DNA of 64,000 nucleotides from Pseudomonas frederiksbergensis (GCF_003732705.1 NZ_MOBR01000002.1:186001-250000); one strand, 5' to 3'; positions 40,734-48,870 are shown, numbered from the stretch's first letter. Numbers and translations are program-made. The notes: generated from the sequence alone by a model not told the origin.

Positions 40734-42140
40734 ATGTCGAAGTCGGTTCAACTCATCAAAGATCATGACGTCAAGTGGATTGATCTGCGCTTCACGGACA
40801 CCAAAGGCACTCAGCACCACGTGACCATGCCGGCTCGCGACGCGCTGGATGACGCTTTCTTCGAAGAAGGCAAAATGTTCGACGGTTCCTCCATTGCTGG
40901 CTGGAAAGGCATCGAAGCCTCCGACATGATCCTGATGCCGGACGACAGCACCGCTGTCCTCGACCCGTTCACCGAAGAGCCGACCCTGATTCTGGTTTGC
41001 GACGTGATCGAGCCTTCGACCATGCAAGGCTACGACCGTGACCCACGTGCGATCGCCAAGCGTGCCGAGGAATACCTGAAGTCCACCGGTATCGGCGACA
41101 CCGTATTTGTTGGTCCGGAGCCAGAGTTCTTCATCTTCGACCAGGTCAAGTTCAAGTCCGACATCTCCGGTTCGATGTTCAAAATCTACTCCGAACAAGG
41201 TTCGTGGATGTCCGACCAGGACGTGGAAGGCGGCAACCGCGGCCACCGTCCAGGCGTCAAAGGTGGCTACTTCCCGGTTCCGCCGTTCGACCACGACCAC
41301 GAAATCCGTACCTCCATGTGCAACGCCATGGAAGAAATGGGCCTGACCATCGAAGTTCACCACCACGAAGTGGCAACTGCCGGTCAGAACGAAATCGGTG
41401 TGAAGTTCAACACCCTGGTTGCCAAGGCTGACGAAGTTCAGACCCTGAAGTACTGCGTACACAACGTGGCTGATGCCTACGGCCGTACCGCGACCTTCAT
41501 GCCTAAGCCTCTGTACGGCGATAACGGTTCGGGTATGCACGTTCACCTGTCCATCGCCAAAGATGGCAAGAACACCTTCGCTGGCGAAGGCTATGCCGGC
41601 CTGTCCGACACCGCCCTGTACTTCATCGGCGGCATCATCAAGCACGGTAAAGCACTGAACGGCTTCACCAACCCTTCGACCAACTCCTACAAGCGTCTGG
41701 TCCCAGGTTTCGAAGCACCAGTGATGCTGGCCTACTCGGCTCGCAACCGTTCCGCTTCGATCCGTATTCCTTACGTGTCCAGCCCTCGCGCTCGCCGTAT
41801 CGAAGCTCGCTTCCCGGATCCGGCAGCCAACCCGTACCTGGGCTTCGCTGCACTGTTGATGGCTGGCCTGGACGGCATCCAGAACAAGATCCACCCTGGC
41901 GACGCCGCTGACAAAAACCTGTACGACCTGCCGCCTGAAGAGGCGAAAGAGATCCCACAAGTTTGCGGCAGCCTGAAAGAAGCCCTGGAAGAGCTGGACA
42001 AAGGTCGCGCGTTCCTGACCAAGGGCGGCGTGTTCTCCGACGATTTCATCGACGCTTACATCGCTCTGAAAAGCGAAGAAGAAATCAAGGTCCGCACCTT
42101 CGTACACCCACTGGAATATGAGCTGTACTACAGCTGCTGA
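40734..42140 (+). CDS. glnA: Glutamine synthetase type I
   Basis: 468 residues; ATP-dependent synthesis of glutamine from glutamate and ammonia, dodecamer. Seen: DGSSIAGW near residue 50, EPEFF near 130, GQNEIGVKF near 219, [10 protein letters not shown] near 264 and [10 protein letters not shown] near 316. Tyr397 in KNLYDLP is the adenylylation site, at the same number as in E. coli, so control by GlnE is expected. AGGA ribosome site before the ATG. Own sigma-54 promoter and terminator, so probably monocistronic. Confidence 0.98.
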   Translation: MSKSVQLIKDHDVKWIDLRFTDTKGTQHHVTMPARDALDDAFFEEGKMFDGSSIAGWKGIEASDMILMPDDSTAVLDPFTEEPTLILVCDVIEPSTMQGYDRDPRAIAKRAEEYLKSTGIGDTVFVGPEPEFFIFDQVKFKSDISGSMFKIYSEQGSWMSDQDVEGGNRGHRPGVKGGYFPVPPFDHDHEIRTSMCNAMEEMGLTIEVHHHEVATAGQNEIGVKFNTLVAKADEVQTLKYCVHNVADAYGRTATFMPKPLYGDNGSGMHVHLSIAKDGKNTFAGEGYAGLSDTALYFIGGIIKHGKALNGFTNPSTNSYKRLVPGFEAPVMLAYSARNRSASIRIPYVSSPRARRIEARFPDPAANPYLGFAALLMAGLDGIQNKIHPGDAADKNLYDLPPEEAKEIPQVCGSLKEALEELDKGRAFLTKGGVFSDDFIDAYIALKSEEEIKVRTFVHPLEYELYYSC

Positions 42141-42170
42141 TCCGGTAGCGCTGCGCTACGCGGCGTGACA

Positions 42171-42200
42171 AAAAGAGGCCTCCTTCGGGAGGCCTTTTTT
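42171..42200 (+). terminator. Rho-independent terminator of glnA
   Basis: 8-bp stem AGGCCTCC / GGAGGCCT closed by a cUUCGg tetraloop and followed by six T; begins about 30 nt after the glnA stop. Confidence 0.95.
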
Positions 42201-42233
42201 GTGGGCGCTCGTTTACCTGATCGCCCTGTTGGT

Positions 42234-42335
42234 GATCGTTCCCACGCTCCGCGTGGGAATGCAGCCCGTGACGCTCCGCGTCACTGGACGCGGAGCGTCC
42301 CTTGAGGCATTCCCACGCAGAGCGTGGGAACGATC
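42234..42335. repeat. About 105-bp composite palindrome (family A)
   Basis: Ends GATCGTTCCCACGC / GCGTGGGAACGATC, with inner arms CGTGACGCTCCGCGTCAC and GGACGCGGAGCGTCC. Between the glnA terminator and the first DUF4124 gene. Confidence 0.92.
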
Positions 42336-42425
42336 AAAAAAATCATCGCCAAATGTTTACAACTTGGGTCTATCGCCAGCCCTGACCTATGCTGCAACCC
42401 AACGCCTTCGCTTGCGGTCAATTTT

Positions 42426-42935
42426 ATGGGTCGTGGTTTTCTCCTGATGTTGCTGTTGATCGCCCTGCCCGCCGCAGCGCAGATCTATAAGTACACCGAC
42501 GCCAATGGCAACACCGCCTACAGCAATCAGCCGCCCGATGGCGTCAAGGCGCGTCCGGTGGAGTTGCCGCCGCTCAACAGTGTCGCGCCCTCGACGCCAC
42601 CCGCTCCTCCTGCCGAAGCCAACAGCCGCGAACAACCCCGCAACGCCTACGAGGTGCTGGAACTGACCGGCCTGCCCACCACCGAAGCCCTGCGCGCCAA
42701 CAACGGCACCTTCACCGTCAGCGTGCTGATCAAGCCGCGCCTGCAAGGCCCACATCTGTTCCGGCTGTTGCTGGACGAGCAACCTTACGGCCAGCCGAGC
42801 AACGTGCCGATCCTGCAACTGGTGAACATTGATCGCGGCGAACACAGCCTCGCAGTCCAGGTGATCAACGGGGAAAGTGTCGTCCAGCAAAGCCCCAGCT
42901 TGACCTTCACCGTGCAACGGGTGCACAAGCCTTGA
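42426..42935 (+). CDS. DUF4124 domain-containing periplasmic protein (copy 1)
   Basis: 169 residues from the ATG at 42426, which opens a clear signal peptide (MGRGFLLMLLLIALPAAAQ). The DUF4124 motif IYKYTDANGNTAYSNQPP begins at the mature N-terminus, followed by a Pro/Ala-rich linker and a beta-rich C-terminal domain (residues 75-165). Function unknown. A second homologous gene follows with a 4-nt overlap, so they are co-expressed; the position between glnA and ntrB is conserved in pseudomonads as far as I recall. Confidence 0.85.
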   Translation: MGRGFLLMLLLIALPAAAQIYKYTDANGNTAYSNQPPDGVKARPVELPPLNSVAPSTPPAPPAEANSREQPRNAYEVLELTGLPTTEALRANNGTFTVSVLIKPRLQGPHLFRLLLDEQPYGQPSNVPILQLVNIDRGEHSLAVQVINGESVVQQSPSLTFTVQRVHKP

Positions 42936-43552
42936 AGGGCTGGCTGCTGATCGCCTGCCTGATTGCATTTCCGGCGATGGCCGACGTCTATACCTACGTC
43001 GACGCCCAGGGTAATCGGGTTTTTACCGATCAACCACGTCCCGGCAACGCCAAGCGGGTGCCGTTGGCCACCAGCAATCGCATGTCTGCCAACCCGACCG
43101 GTGCCGCGCCGCTGGTTGCCGCGAGCAAACCCGAAGAACAACCCCTGTTCCACTACGACATGCTCCGCGTATTGGTGCCGGAACCGGACGCCACGATCCG
43201 CAGCAGTGCCGGCGAGGTGATCGTCAGCGTTACCAGCGAACCCGGCCTGCAACGTGGCCATCGCTACCGTTTGTTACTCGACGGCCAGCCCACGGCCGAG
43301 CCAGGCCTCAGTCCAGTGTTCGCGTTGAGTAATATCGATCGCGGCAGTCATAACTTGTCGGTGGAAATCCTCGACGAACTGGGCCGCACCGTCGAGCGCA
43401 CGGCCAATCAGCCGTTCCACATGCTGCGCATCTCGCTGGCGCAGAAGCGCCAGGTCAAGCCTTGCACCCTCACCGACTACGGCCAACGGCCGGAATGTCC
43501 GCTCAAAGACAAACCTCCCGAAGAAAAAAATCCCTTCCTGAAGTTCTTCTAA
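42932..43552 (+). CDS. DUF4124 domain-containing periplasmic protein (copy 2)
   Basis: 206 residues starting with TTG at 42932, overlapping the upstream stop (TTGA). The product opens with a signal peptide (MKGWLLIACLIAFPAMA) and then VYTYVDAQGNRVFTDQPRPG, so the rare start is supported by the protein itself. Same architecture as copy 1, with a longer tail containing two Cys and a Lys/Pro-rich end. Paralogue of the upstream gene; function unknown. Confidence 0.85.
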   Translation: MKGWLLIACLIAFPAMADVYTYVDAQGNRVFTDQPRPGNAKRVPLATSNRMSANPTGAAPLVAASKPEEQPLFHYDMLRVLVPEPDATIRSSAGEVIVSVTSEPGLQRGHRYRLLLDGQPTAEPGLSPVFALSNIDRGSHNLSVEILDELGRTVERTANQPFHMLRISLAQKRQVKPCTLTDYGQRPECPLKDKPPEEKNPFLKFF

Positions 43553-43567
43553 CCTCGTTCAGCTTTG

Positions 43568-43584
43568 CGCACTATATTGGTGCA
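43568..43584. promoter_or_regulatory. NtrC-binding site upstream of ntrB
   Basis: CGCACTATATTGGTGCA closely resembles an NtrC site of the E. coli glnA control region (GCACTATATTGGTGCA, from memory). It overlaps a second inverted pair, GGTGCA-N6-TGCACC, at 43579-43596. Confidence 0.75.
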
Positions 43585-43710
43585 AACGGTTGCACCGCTC
43601 CCACATCAAAACCCATTTTGGTTCGAAAGTACCCGCGAAAGCTGGCAGAACGCCACGCGATCGAGCGCTAAACGCCCGTTTCAGGCCTCAAACGCTTCTT
43701 TTCGGAGCTT

Positions 43711-43726
43711 TGGTTTGGTTTTTGCA
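43711..43726 (+). promoter_or_regulatory. Possible sigma-54 promoter of ntrBC
   Basis: TGGTTTGGTTTTTGCA has GG and GC at correct -24/-12 spacing, but the -24 box lacks CAC. It lies about 130 bp downstream of the NtrC site and 57 nt before the ntrB ATG. Confidence 0.45.
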
Positions 43727-43782
43727 TTTTCCTCGCATCAGCGCTCATTTCGTGGGCGCCCCTCGCTCCAAAAGAGGTCCGG

Positions 43783-44868
43783 ATGACCATTAGCGACGCA
43801 CTGCATCGGCTACTACTCGACAACCTGACCACCGCCACCATCCTGCTCGATGCCGAACTGCGCCTTGAGTACATGAACCCGGCGGCGGAGATGCTGCTGG
43901 CCATCAGCGGCCAGCGCAGCCATGGGCAGTTCATCAGTGAGTTGTTCACCGAATCCACCGAAGCGCTGAATTCCCTGCGCCAAGCGGTCGAGCAGGCGCA
44001 CCCGTTCACCAAGCGCGAAGCGATGCTCACCGCCCTCACCGGCCAGACCCTGACTGTCGATTACGCGGTCACGCCGATCCTGAGCAATGGCGACACCCTG
44101 CTGCTGCTGGAAGTGCACCCCCGTGATCGCTTGCTGCGGATCACCAAGGAAGAGGCGCAGTTGTCGAAGCAGGAAACCAGCAAGATGCTGGTGCGCGGCC
44201 TCGCTCACGAAATCAAAAACCCGCTGGGCGGGATTCGCGGCGCGGCGCAGTTGCTCGCCCGCGAACTGCCGGAAGAAAGCCTGCGCGACTACACCAACGT
44301 CATCATCGAAGAAGCCGACCGCCTGCGAAACCTCGTGGACCGGATGCTCGGCTCCAACAAGCTGCCGTCCCTGGCCATGTGCAACATCCACGAAGTGCTG
44401 GAGCGGGTCAGCCAGTTGGTCGAGGCCGAAAGCCAGGGCTGCATCACCTTGGTGCGCGACTACGACCCAAGCATTCCCGACGTATTGATCGACCGTGAAC
44501 AAATGATTCAGGCCGTCCTGAACATCGTGCGCAACGCGATGCAAGCCATCAGCAGCCAGAACGAGCTGCGCCTGGGCCGCATCAGTTTGCGCACCCGCGC
44601 CATGCGCCAGTTCACCATCGGCCACGTGCGCCATCGCCTGGTGACCAAGATCGAGATCATCGACAACGGTCCCGGCATTCCTGCGGATTTGCAGGAAACC
44701 ATCTTCTTTCCCATGGTCAGCGGCCGCCCGGACGGTACCGGGCTGGGCCTGGCCATTACCCAGAACATCATCAGCCAGCACCAGGGCCTGATCGAGTGTG
44801 ACAGCCACCCAGGCCACACCACGTTCTCGATCTTTCTGCCACTGGAACAAGGAGCCACATCGACATGA
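43783..44868 (+). CDS. ntrB: Nitrogen sensor kinase NtrB (NRII)
   Basis: 361-residue cytosolic histidine kinase/phosphatase. N-terminal PAS domain (residues 5-115); H-box LAHEIKNPLGGIRGAAQLL with the phosphorylated His142; N-box NIVRNAMQAI near 249; G boxes DNGPGIP and GTGLGLAI near 295-325. Responds to PII protein and phosphorylates NtrC. ATG at 43783 with GAGG upstream. Overlaps ntrC by 4 nt. Confidence 0.97.
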   Translation: MTISDALHRLLLDNLTTATILLDAELRLEYMNPAAEMLLAISGQRSHGQFISELFTESTEALNSLRQAVEQAHPFTKREAMLTALTGQTLTVDYAVTPILSNGDTLLLLEVHPRDRLLRITKEEAQLSKQETSKMLVRGLAHEIKNPLGGIRGAAQLLARELPEESLRDYTNVIIEEADRLRNLVDRMLGSNKLPSLAMCNIHEVLERVSQLVEAESQGCITLVRDYDPSIPDVLIDREQMIQAVLNIVRNAMQAISSQNELRLGRISLRTRAMRQFTIGHVRHRLVTKIEIIDNGPGIPADLQETIFFPMVSGRPDGTGLGLAITQNIISQHQGLIECDSHPGHTTFSIFLPLEQGATST

Positions 44869-46301
44869 GCCGTAGTGAAACCGTGTGGATCGTCGATGAC
44901 GACCGTTCTATCCGTTGGGTCCTGGAAAAGGCCTTGCAACAAGAAGGCATGACCACGCAAAGCTTCGACAGCGCCGATGGCGTGATGAGCCGTCTGGCGC
45001 GCCAGCAGCCGGACGTGATCATCTCCGACATCCGCATGCCGGGTGCCAGTGGCCTGGACCTCTTGGCGCGGATTCGCGAACAACACCCACGGCTGCCGGT
45101 CATCATCATGACCGCCCACTCCGACCTCGACAGCGCAGTCGCCTCGTATCAGGGCGGCGCGTTCGAATACCTGCCAAAACCTTTTGACGTCGACGAAGCG
45201 GTGTCCCTGGTCAAGCGCGCCAACCAGCACGCCCAGGAACAACAAGGTCTGGAAGTCCCGGTCGCGCTGACCCGCACCCCGGAAATCATCGGTGAAGCGC
45301 CGGCGATGCAGGAAGTGTTTCGCGCCATCGGGCGCTTGAGCCACTCCAACATCACCGTGCTGATCAACGGCGAGTCCGGCACCGGTAAAGAACTGGTGGC
45401 CCACGCCCTGCACCGTCACAGCCCAAGGGCGGCGTCGCCGTTTATCGCGTTGAACATGGCGGCGATCCCCAAAGACTTGATGGAATCCGAGCTGTTCGGC
45501 CATGAGAAAGGCGCGTTCACCGGCGCGGCCAATTTGCGTCGCGGGCGTTTCGAGCAGGCGGACGGCGGCACGCTGTTCCTCGATGAAATCGGCGACATGC
45601 CGGCGGACACCCAGACCCGTTTACTGCGGGTGTTGGCGGACGGCGAGTTCTATCGTGTCGGCGGCCATACGCCGGTGAAGGTCGATGTGCGGATCATCGC
45701 CGCGACCCACCAGAACCTGGAAACCCTGGTCCACGCCGGGAAATTCCGTGAAGACTTGTTCCACCGCCTCAATGTGATCCGCATTCACATCCCACGGCTG
45801 TCGGACCGTCGCGAAGACATCCCGACCCTGGCCAAGCACTTCCTCAGCCGCGCTGCGCAAGAACTCGCGGTGGAGCCGAAGCTGCTGAAAAGCGAAACCG
45901 AGGAATACCTGAAGAACCTGCCGTGGGGCGGCAACGTGCGTCAGTTGGAGAACACCTGCCGCTGGATCACGGTGATGGCTTCGGGTCGCGAAGTGCACAT
46001 CAGCGACCTGCCGCCGGAACTGCTGAACCTGCCGCAGGATTCGGCGCCGGTGACCAACTGGGAGCAAGCGCTGCGCCAGTGGGCTGATCAGGCGTTGGCT
46101 CGCGGCCAGTCGAGCCTGCTCGACAGCGCCGTGCCGGCGTTCGAGCGGATCATGATCGAAACCGCCCTCAAACACACCGCCGGCCGCCGCCGCGATGCCG
46201 CGGTTTTGCTGGGTTGGGGGCGTAACACCCTGACCCGCAAGATCAAGGAATTGGGGATGAAGGTTGATGGTGGGGATGATGATGAGGGGGAAGAGGGCTA
46301 G
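44865..46301 (+). CDS. ntrC: Nitrogen regulation response regulator NtrC (NRI)
   Basis: 478-residue sigma-54 activator. Receiver domain with acidic pocket VDDDRS and phospho-acceptor Asp55 (IISDIRMPG). AAA+ domain with Walker A GESGTGKE near residue 168, the sigma-54-contact loop GAFTGA near 215 and FLDEIGDM near 238. C-terminal Fis-type helix-turn-helix (GRRRDAAVLLGWGRNTLTRK). Acts at the sites listed before glnA, ntrB and nrsZ. Confidence 0.98.
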   Translation: MSRSETVWIVDDDRSIRWVLEKALQQEGMTTQSFDSADGVMSRLARQQPDVIISDIRMPGASGLDLLARIREQHPRLPVIIMTAHSDLDSAVASYQGGAFEYLPKPFDVDEAVSLVKRANQHAQEQQGLEVPVALTRTPEIIGEAPAMQEVFRAIGRLSHSNITVLINGESGTGKELVAHALHRHSPRAASPFIALNMAAIPKDLMESELFGHEKGAFTGAANLRRGRFEQADGGTLFLDEIGDMPADTQTRLLRVLADGEFYRVGGHTPVKVDVRIIAATHQNLETLVHAGKFREDLFHRLNVIRIHIPRLSDRREDIPTLAKHFLSRAAQELAVEPKLLKSETEEYLKNLPWGGNVRQLENTCRWITVMASGREVHISDLPPELLNLPQDSAPVTNWEQALRQWADQALARGQSSLLDSAVPAFERIMIETALKHTAGRRRDAAVLLGWGRNTLTRKIKELGMKVDGGDDDEGEEG

Positions 46302-46309
46302 TTACGACT

Positions 46310-46420
46310 GATCGTTCCCACGCTCCGCGTGGGAATGCCTCAACGGACGCTCCGCGTTCGGCTCTGGATGGGACGCGGAGCGTCCCGGGCTGCATTCCCA
46401 CGCAGAGCGTGGGAACGATC
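46310..46420. repeat. About 105-bp composite palindrome (family A)
   Basis: Ends GATCGTTCCCACGC / GCGTGGGAACGATC; 8 nt after the ntrC stop codon. Confidence 0.92.
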
Positions 46421-46438
46421 AATGACATTGGCGTACCT

Positions 46439-46531
46439 CCTGTAGGAGCGAGGCTTGCCCGCGAAGGGGCCGGCACATCCAACATCAATATCGACTGACC
46501 CACCGCATTCGCGAGCAAGCCCGCTCCCACA
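46439..46531. repeat. Hybrid REPIN: family B left end, family C right end
   Basis: Left end CCTGTAGGAGCGAGGCTTGC is family B. The right end TTCGCGAGCAAGCCCGCTCC is closest to family C. The ends pair imperfectly. Between ntrC and nrsZ. Confidence 0.85.
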
Positions 46532-46545
46532 TTTCCAGAGCTCCA

Positions 46546-46562
46546 TGCACCGCACCAATGCA
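46546..46562. promoter_or_regulatory. NtrC-like site upstream of nrsZ
   Basis: TGCACC-GCACC-AATGCA matches TGCACC-N5-GGTGCA except for two positions. It is about 145 bp upstream of the nrsZ -24 element. Confidence 0.6.
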
Positions 46563-46629
46563 CGATGACCCGCAATCGCGCACAGCCACTCTCCTCAAAT
46601 CCCATCGTTAATCGCTAGAAAACCCACCC

Positions 46630-46662
46630 AACAAAAACACAAAAGCCCCGAATAACGGGGCC
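46630..46662 (-). terminator. Terminator-like hairpin reading leftward
   Basis: On the minus strand GCCCCG-TTATT-CGGGGC is followed by TTTTGTGTTTTTG. It is oriented to end transcripts of the hypothetical gene at 46957-47397, about 300 nt beyond that gene's stop, across the nrsZ region. Confidence 0.6.
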
Positions 46663-46705
46663 TCCAGCGCATCAACTCAACTTTCTGTTTCAACTTGTGA
46701 AAACC

Positions 46706-46721
46706 TGGCACGCCCCCTGCA
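46706..46721 (+). promoter_or_regulatory. Sigma-54 promoter of nrsZ
   Basis: TGGCACGCCCCCTGCA: full -24 box TGGCACG and -12 CTGCA at correct spacing, the best sigma-54 match in the window. Predicted start about 46732. Confidence 0.9.
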
Positions 46722-46731
46722 ATAGTCCATT

Positions 46732-46961
46732 CAGTGATTCAGTTCACTACCCGGTTTCGGGGACCTTGGTACAGGCAGGCCGGGGATTCCCCTCTTTACA
46801 TCGGGCTCACACCGCACTGGCGACGAGCCCAACCCGTTTTGGGGCCCTTGATACAGGCAGGTCAGGGGTTCCTTCTTTACACCGGGACTTGCACGCAATG
46901 CGCGAGTCCCTGCCGTTTTGGGAACCTTGGTACAGGCAGGCCGGGGATTCCCTCTTTTATT
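46732..46961 (+). ncRNA. nrsZ: Nitrogen-regulated small RNA NrsZ, three tandem modules
   Basis: Non-coding region of about 230 nt directly after ntrC, driven by a sigma-54 promoter. It consists of three related modules starting near 46751, 46834 and 46913 (steps of 83 and 79 nt). Each has (C)CGTTTTGGG-like start, a CTTGGTACAGGCAGG core and GGGGATTCCC-TCTTTA. Between modules lie hairpins GGGCTC...GAGCCC (46803-46830) and GGGACT...AGTCCC (46884-46910). The last module ends in a GGGAA...TTCCC stem plus TCTTTTATT, a plausible terminator. P. aeruginosa NrsZ has the same location, length, control and triple-repeat processing (from memory). Module spacing is not a multiple of three, against a coding role. 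Confidence 0.88.
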
Positions 46962-47397
46962 GCTCCCGGAGATGGATCTCCAGCCGCCAGCGGTCGTCGA
47001 CCTCGCTACCGGCCCACTCGCCCAGCAGTGGCCGGGCCGCCACCACCGTCAGCAACAATCCCCCATCACTCAAACGCACACGCCAGTTCACGTCTTTGCC
47101 GTTGACCTTGAGCTGACCTTTCTGCGCCTTGCCTTCAGCCTCAAACAGCAACGCAACGCTGCCGTCCACCACCTCGCCATGGGTCTTGGGTTCGTTGTTG
47201 AACCACACCACCAGCCCATCGCTGGTGACCTCGACCTGCTGCAATTCGCTGGGGTCCGGGGTGGTCAGGCGGCCGATCATCAACCCGACCATCACCCCGA
47301 CAATCGCCAGCGAACCGATCACCCGCGGGAATAGTTTCGAACGGTTGTCCACGGGCGGCGTAGAATGCCGCTCATCTTTACCTTCGGAGCCGTGCAT
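46957..47397 (-). CDS. Conserved hypothetical membrane-anchored protein
   Basis: 146 residues. Short polar N-terminus, one membrane helix at about residues 24-43 (VIGSLAIVGVMVGLMIGRL), then a beta-rich periplasmic domain ending WRLEIHLREQ. No family recognised. The ATG at 47397 has AGAGGA 11 nt upstream and shares its CATG with the divergent trmL start. Its 3' end overlaps the predicted end of nrsZ on the other strand. Confidence 0.82.
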   Translation of the reverse strand: MHGSEGKDERHSTPPVDNRSKLFPRVIGSLAIVGVMVGLMIGRLTTPDPSELQQVEVTSDGLVVWFNNEPKTHGEVVDGSVALLFEAEGKAQKGQLKVNGKDVNWRVRLSDGGLLLTVVAARPLLGEWAGSEVDDRWRLEIHLREQ

Positions 47398-47851
47398 GTT
47401 TCACGTCATCCTCTTTCAACCAGAAATTCCGCCGAATACCGGCAACGTTATCAGGCTGTGCGCCAACAGTGGCTGTCACCTGCACTTGATCGAACCGCTG
47501 GGCTTCGAGATGGACGACAAGCGCCTGCGCCGGGCCGGCCTCGATTACCACGAGTACGCCACCCTGCAACGCCACGCCGACCTCGCCAGTTGCCTGGAAA
47601 GCCTCGGCCATCCACGGCTGTTCGCGTTCACCACCAAAGGTTCGCGGCCGTTTCACGATGCCAGCTTCGCCGAGGGCGACGCCTTCCTGTTCGGCCCGGA
47701 AAGCCGTGGCCTGCCCGCCGAAGTGCTCGACGCCCTGCCCAGCGAACAACGCCTGCGCCTGCCAATGCGCGAAGGCTGCCGCAGCCTGAACCTGTCGAAC
47801 ACCGTGGCGGTCGCCGTCTACGAGGGCTGGCGCCAACTCGGCTTCAAGTAA
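47396..47851 (+). CDS. trmL: tRNA (cytidine/uridine-34 2'-O-)-methyltransferase
   Basis: 151-residue SPOUT-class enzyme that 2'-O-methylates the wobble base of tRNA-Leu isoacceptors using SAM. Seen: FQPEIPPNTGNVIRLC near residue 7, FGPESRGLP near 99 and the knot motif LPMREGCRSLNLSNTVAVAV near 121. ATG at 47396 with GGAG 6 nt upstream. Confidence 0.96.
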   Translation: MFHVILFQPEIPPNTGNVIRLCANSGCHLHLIEPLGFEMDDKRLRRAGLDYHEYATLQRHADLASCLESLGHPRLFAFTTKGSRPFHDASFAEGDAFLFGPESRGLPAEVLDALPSEQRLRLPMREGCRSLNLSNTVAVAVYEGWRQLGFK

Positions 47852-47869
47852 CCCCGCACCTGGTCGCCT

Positions 47870-47975
47870 GATCGTTCCCACGCTCCGCGTGGGAATGCAT
47901 CCCGGGACGCTCCGCGTCCCAAAGCGGACGCAGAGCGTCCAATGAGGCATTCCCACGCAGAGCGTGGGAACGATC
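47870..47975. repeat. About 105-bp composite palindrome (family A)
   Basis: Ends GATCGTTCCCACGC / GCGTGGGAACGATC. Between convergent trmL and secB. Confidence 0.92.
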
Positions 47976-48011
47976 ATTGCGTCGACCCGCAGCCGTTTCA
48001 TCCCGCCCATG

Positions 48012-48039
48012 AAAAAAGCGCCTGTTATGGCGCTTTTTT
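48012..48039. terminator. Bidirectional rho-independent terminator
   Basis: Perfect 11-bp stem AAAAAAGCGCC / GGCGCTTTTTT with a 6-nt loop; serves convergent trmL and secB. Confidence 0.93.
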
Positions 48040-48057
48040 CGTTACTGCATCGGACGC

Positions 48058-48543
48058 TTATTGCACAGTCGGGGTTTCGCCAGCCGCTTGCATGCGTTGC
48101 AGCTCTTGCGCGTACAGCGCATCGAAGTTCACCGGAGCCAGCATCAGGGCCGGGAACGAACCACGGGTCACCAGGCTGTCCAGGGTTTCGCGAGCGTACG
48201 GGAACAGGATGTTCGGGCAGAACGCGCCGAGAGTGTGGCTCATCGAAGCGTCGTCCAGGTTCTTGATCAGGAAGATCCCGGCCTGTTGCACTTCAGCGAT
48301 GAACGCCACTTCTTCACCGTTTTTCACGGTCACGGACAAGGTCAGCACGACTTCGTGGAAGTCGCCTTCCAGGGCCTTTTGACGGGTGTTCAGATCCAGA
48401 CCGACGCTCGGTTCCCACTGCTGGCGGAAGATCGCCGGGCTTTTCGGGGCTTCGAAGGACAAGTCACGTACGTAGATGCGCTGCAAGGAGAATTGCGGTG
48501 CGGTTTCTTCTTCGCTAGCTGCAGTGTTCTGTTGGTCAGTCAT
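48058..48543 (-). CDS. secB: Protein-export chaperone SecB
   Basis: 161-residue cytosolic tetrameric chaperone that keeps preproteins unfolded for SecA. Typical start region [19 protein letters not shown] near residue 18 and the late LCPN-equivalent [14 protein letters not shown] near 125 are seen. Last gene of a rhodanese-grxC-secB run on the minus strand. Confidence 0.97.
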   Translation of the reverse strand: MTDQQNTAASEEETAPQFSLQRIYVRDLSFEAPKSPAIFRQQWEPSVGLDLNTRQKALEGDFHEVVLTLSVTVKNGEEVAFIAEVQQAGIFLIKNLDDASMSHTLGAFCPNILFPYARETLDSLVTRGSFPALMLAPVNFDALYAQELQRMQAAGETPTVQ

Positions 48544-48614
48544 CTCAGATCCTTTCTGATCTTTGGTCTTTTAGGGTTTGCTGTTCTTGGTTTTCTATCA
48601 AGTACGGCAGTCAA

Positions 48615-48869
48615 TCAAGCCTTGAGCATCGCGTCGAGCTTGCCGGCGCGCTCAAGCGCAAACAAATCATCACAGCCACCGATGTGGCGCTCACCGATCC
48701 AGATCTGCGGCACGGACGTTCGCCCGGCCTTCTGGGCCATGGCGGCGCGCACCTGCGGCTTGCCATCGACCTTGATCTCTTCGAAGGCCACGCCTTTGTT
48801 CTCGAGCAGGTACTTGGCTCGCGAGCAGTAAGGGCAGTAATCGCTGGAATAGACGACGACGTTGCTCAT
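48615..48869 (-). CDS. grxC: Glutaredoxin 3
   Basis: 84 residues, thioredoxin fold. Redox-active CPYC at residues 12-15 (SDYCPYCSRAK), TSVPQIWIG with the cis-Pro near 52, and GGCDDL near 65 for glutathione binding. Lies 1 nt after the rhodanese-like gene, so co-transcribed. Confidence 0.97.
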   Translation of the reverse strand: MSNVVVYSSDYCPYCSRAKYLLENKGVAFEEIKVDGKPQVRAAMAQKAGRTSVPQIWIGERHIGGCDDLFALERAGKLDAMLKA

Positions 48870-48870
48870 A

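Noticed and set aside
46751..46960. CRISPR-like array of three repeats
   Set aside because: Repeats are imperfect, only three, spacing differs, spacers are hairpins and no cas genes are present; nrsZ explains it.
46697..47116. Possible repeat-containing peptide genes in the nrsZ region (recurring TLVQAGRGFP-like strings)
   Set aside because: The strings fall in different frames because module spacing is 83 and 79 nt, so selection is on RNA, not protein.
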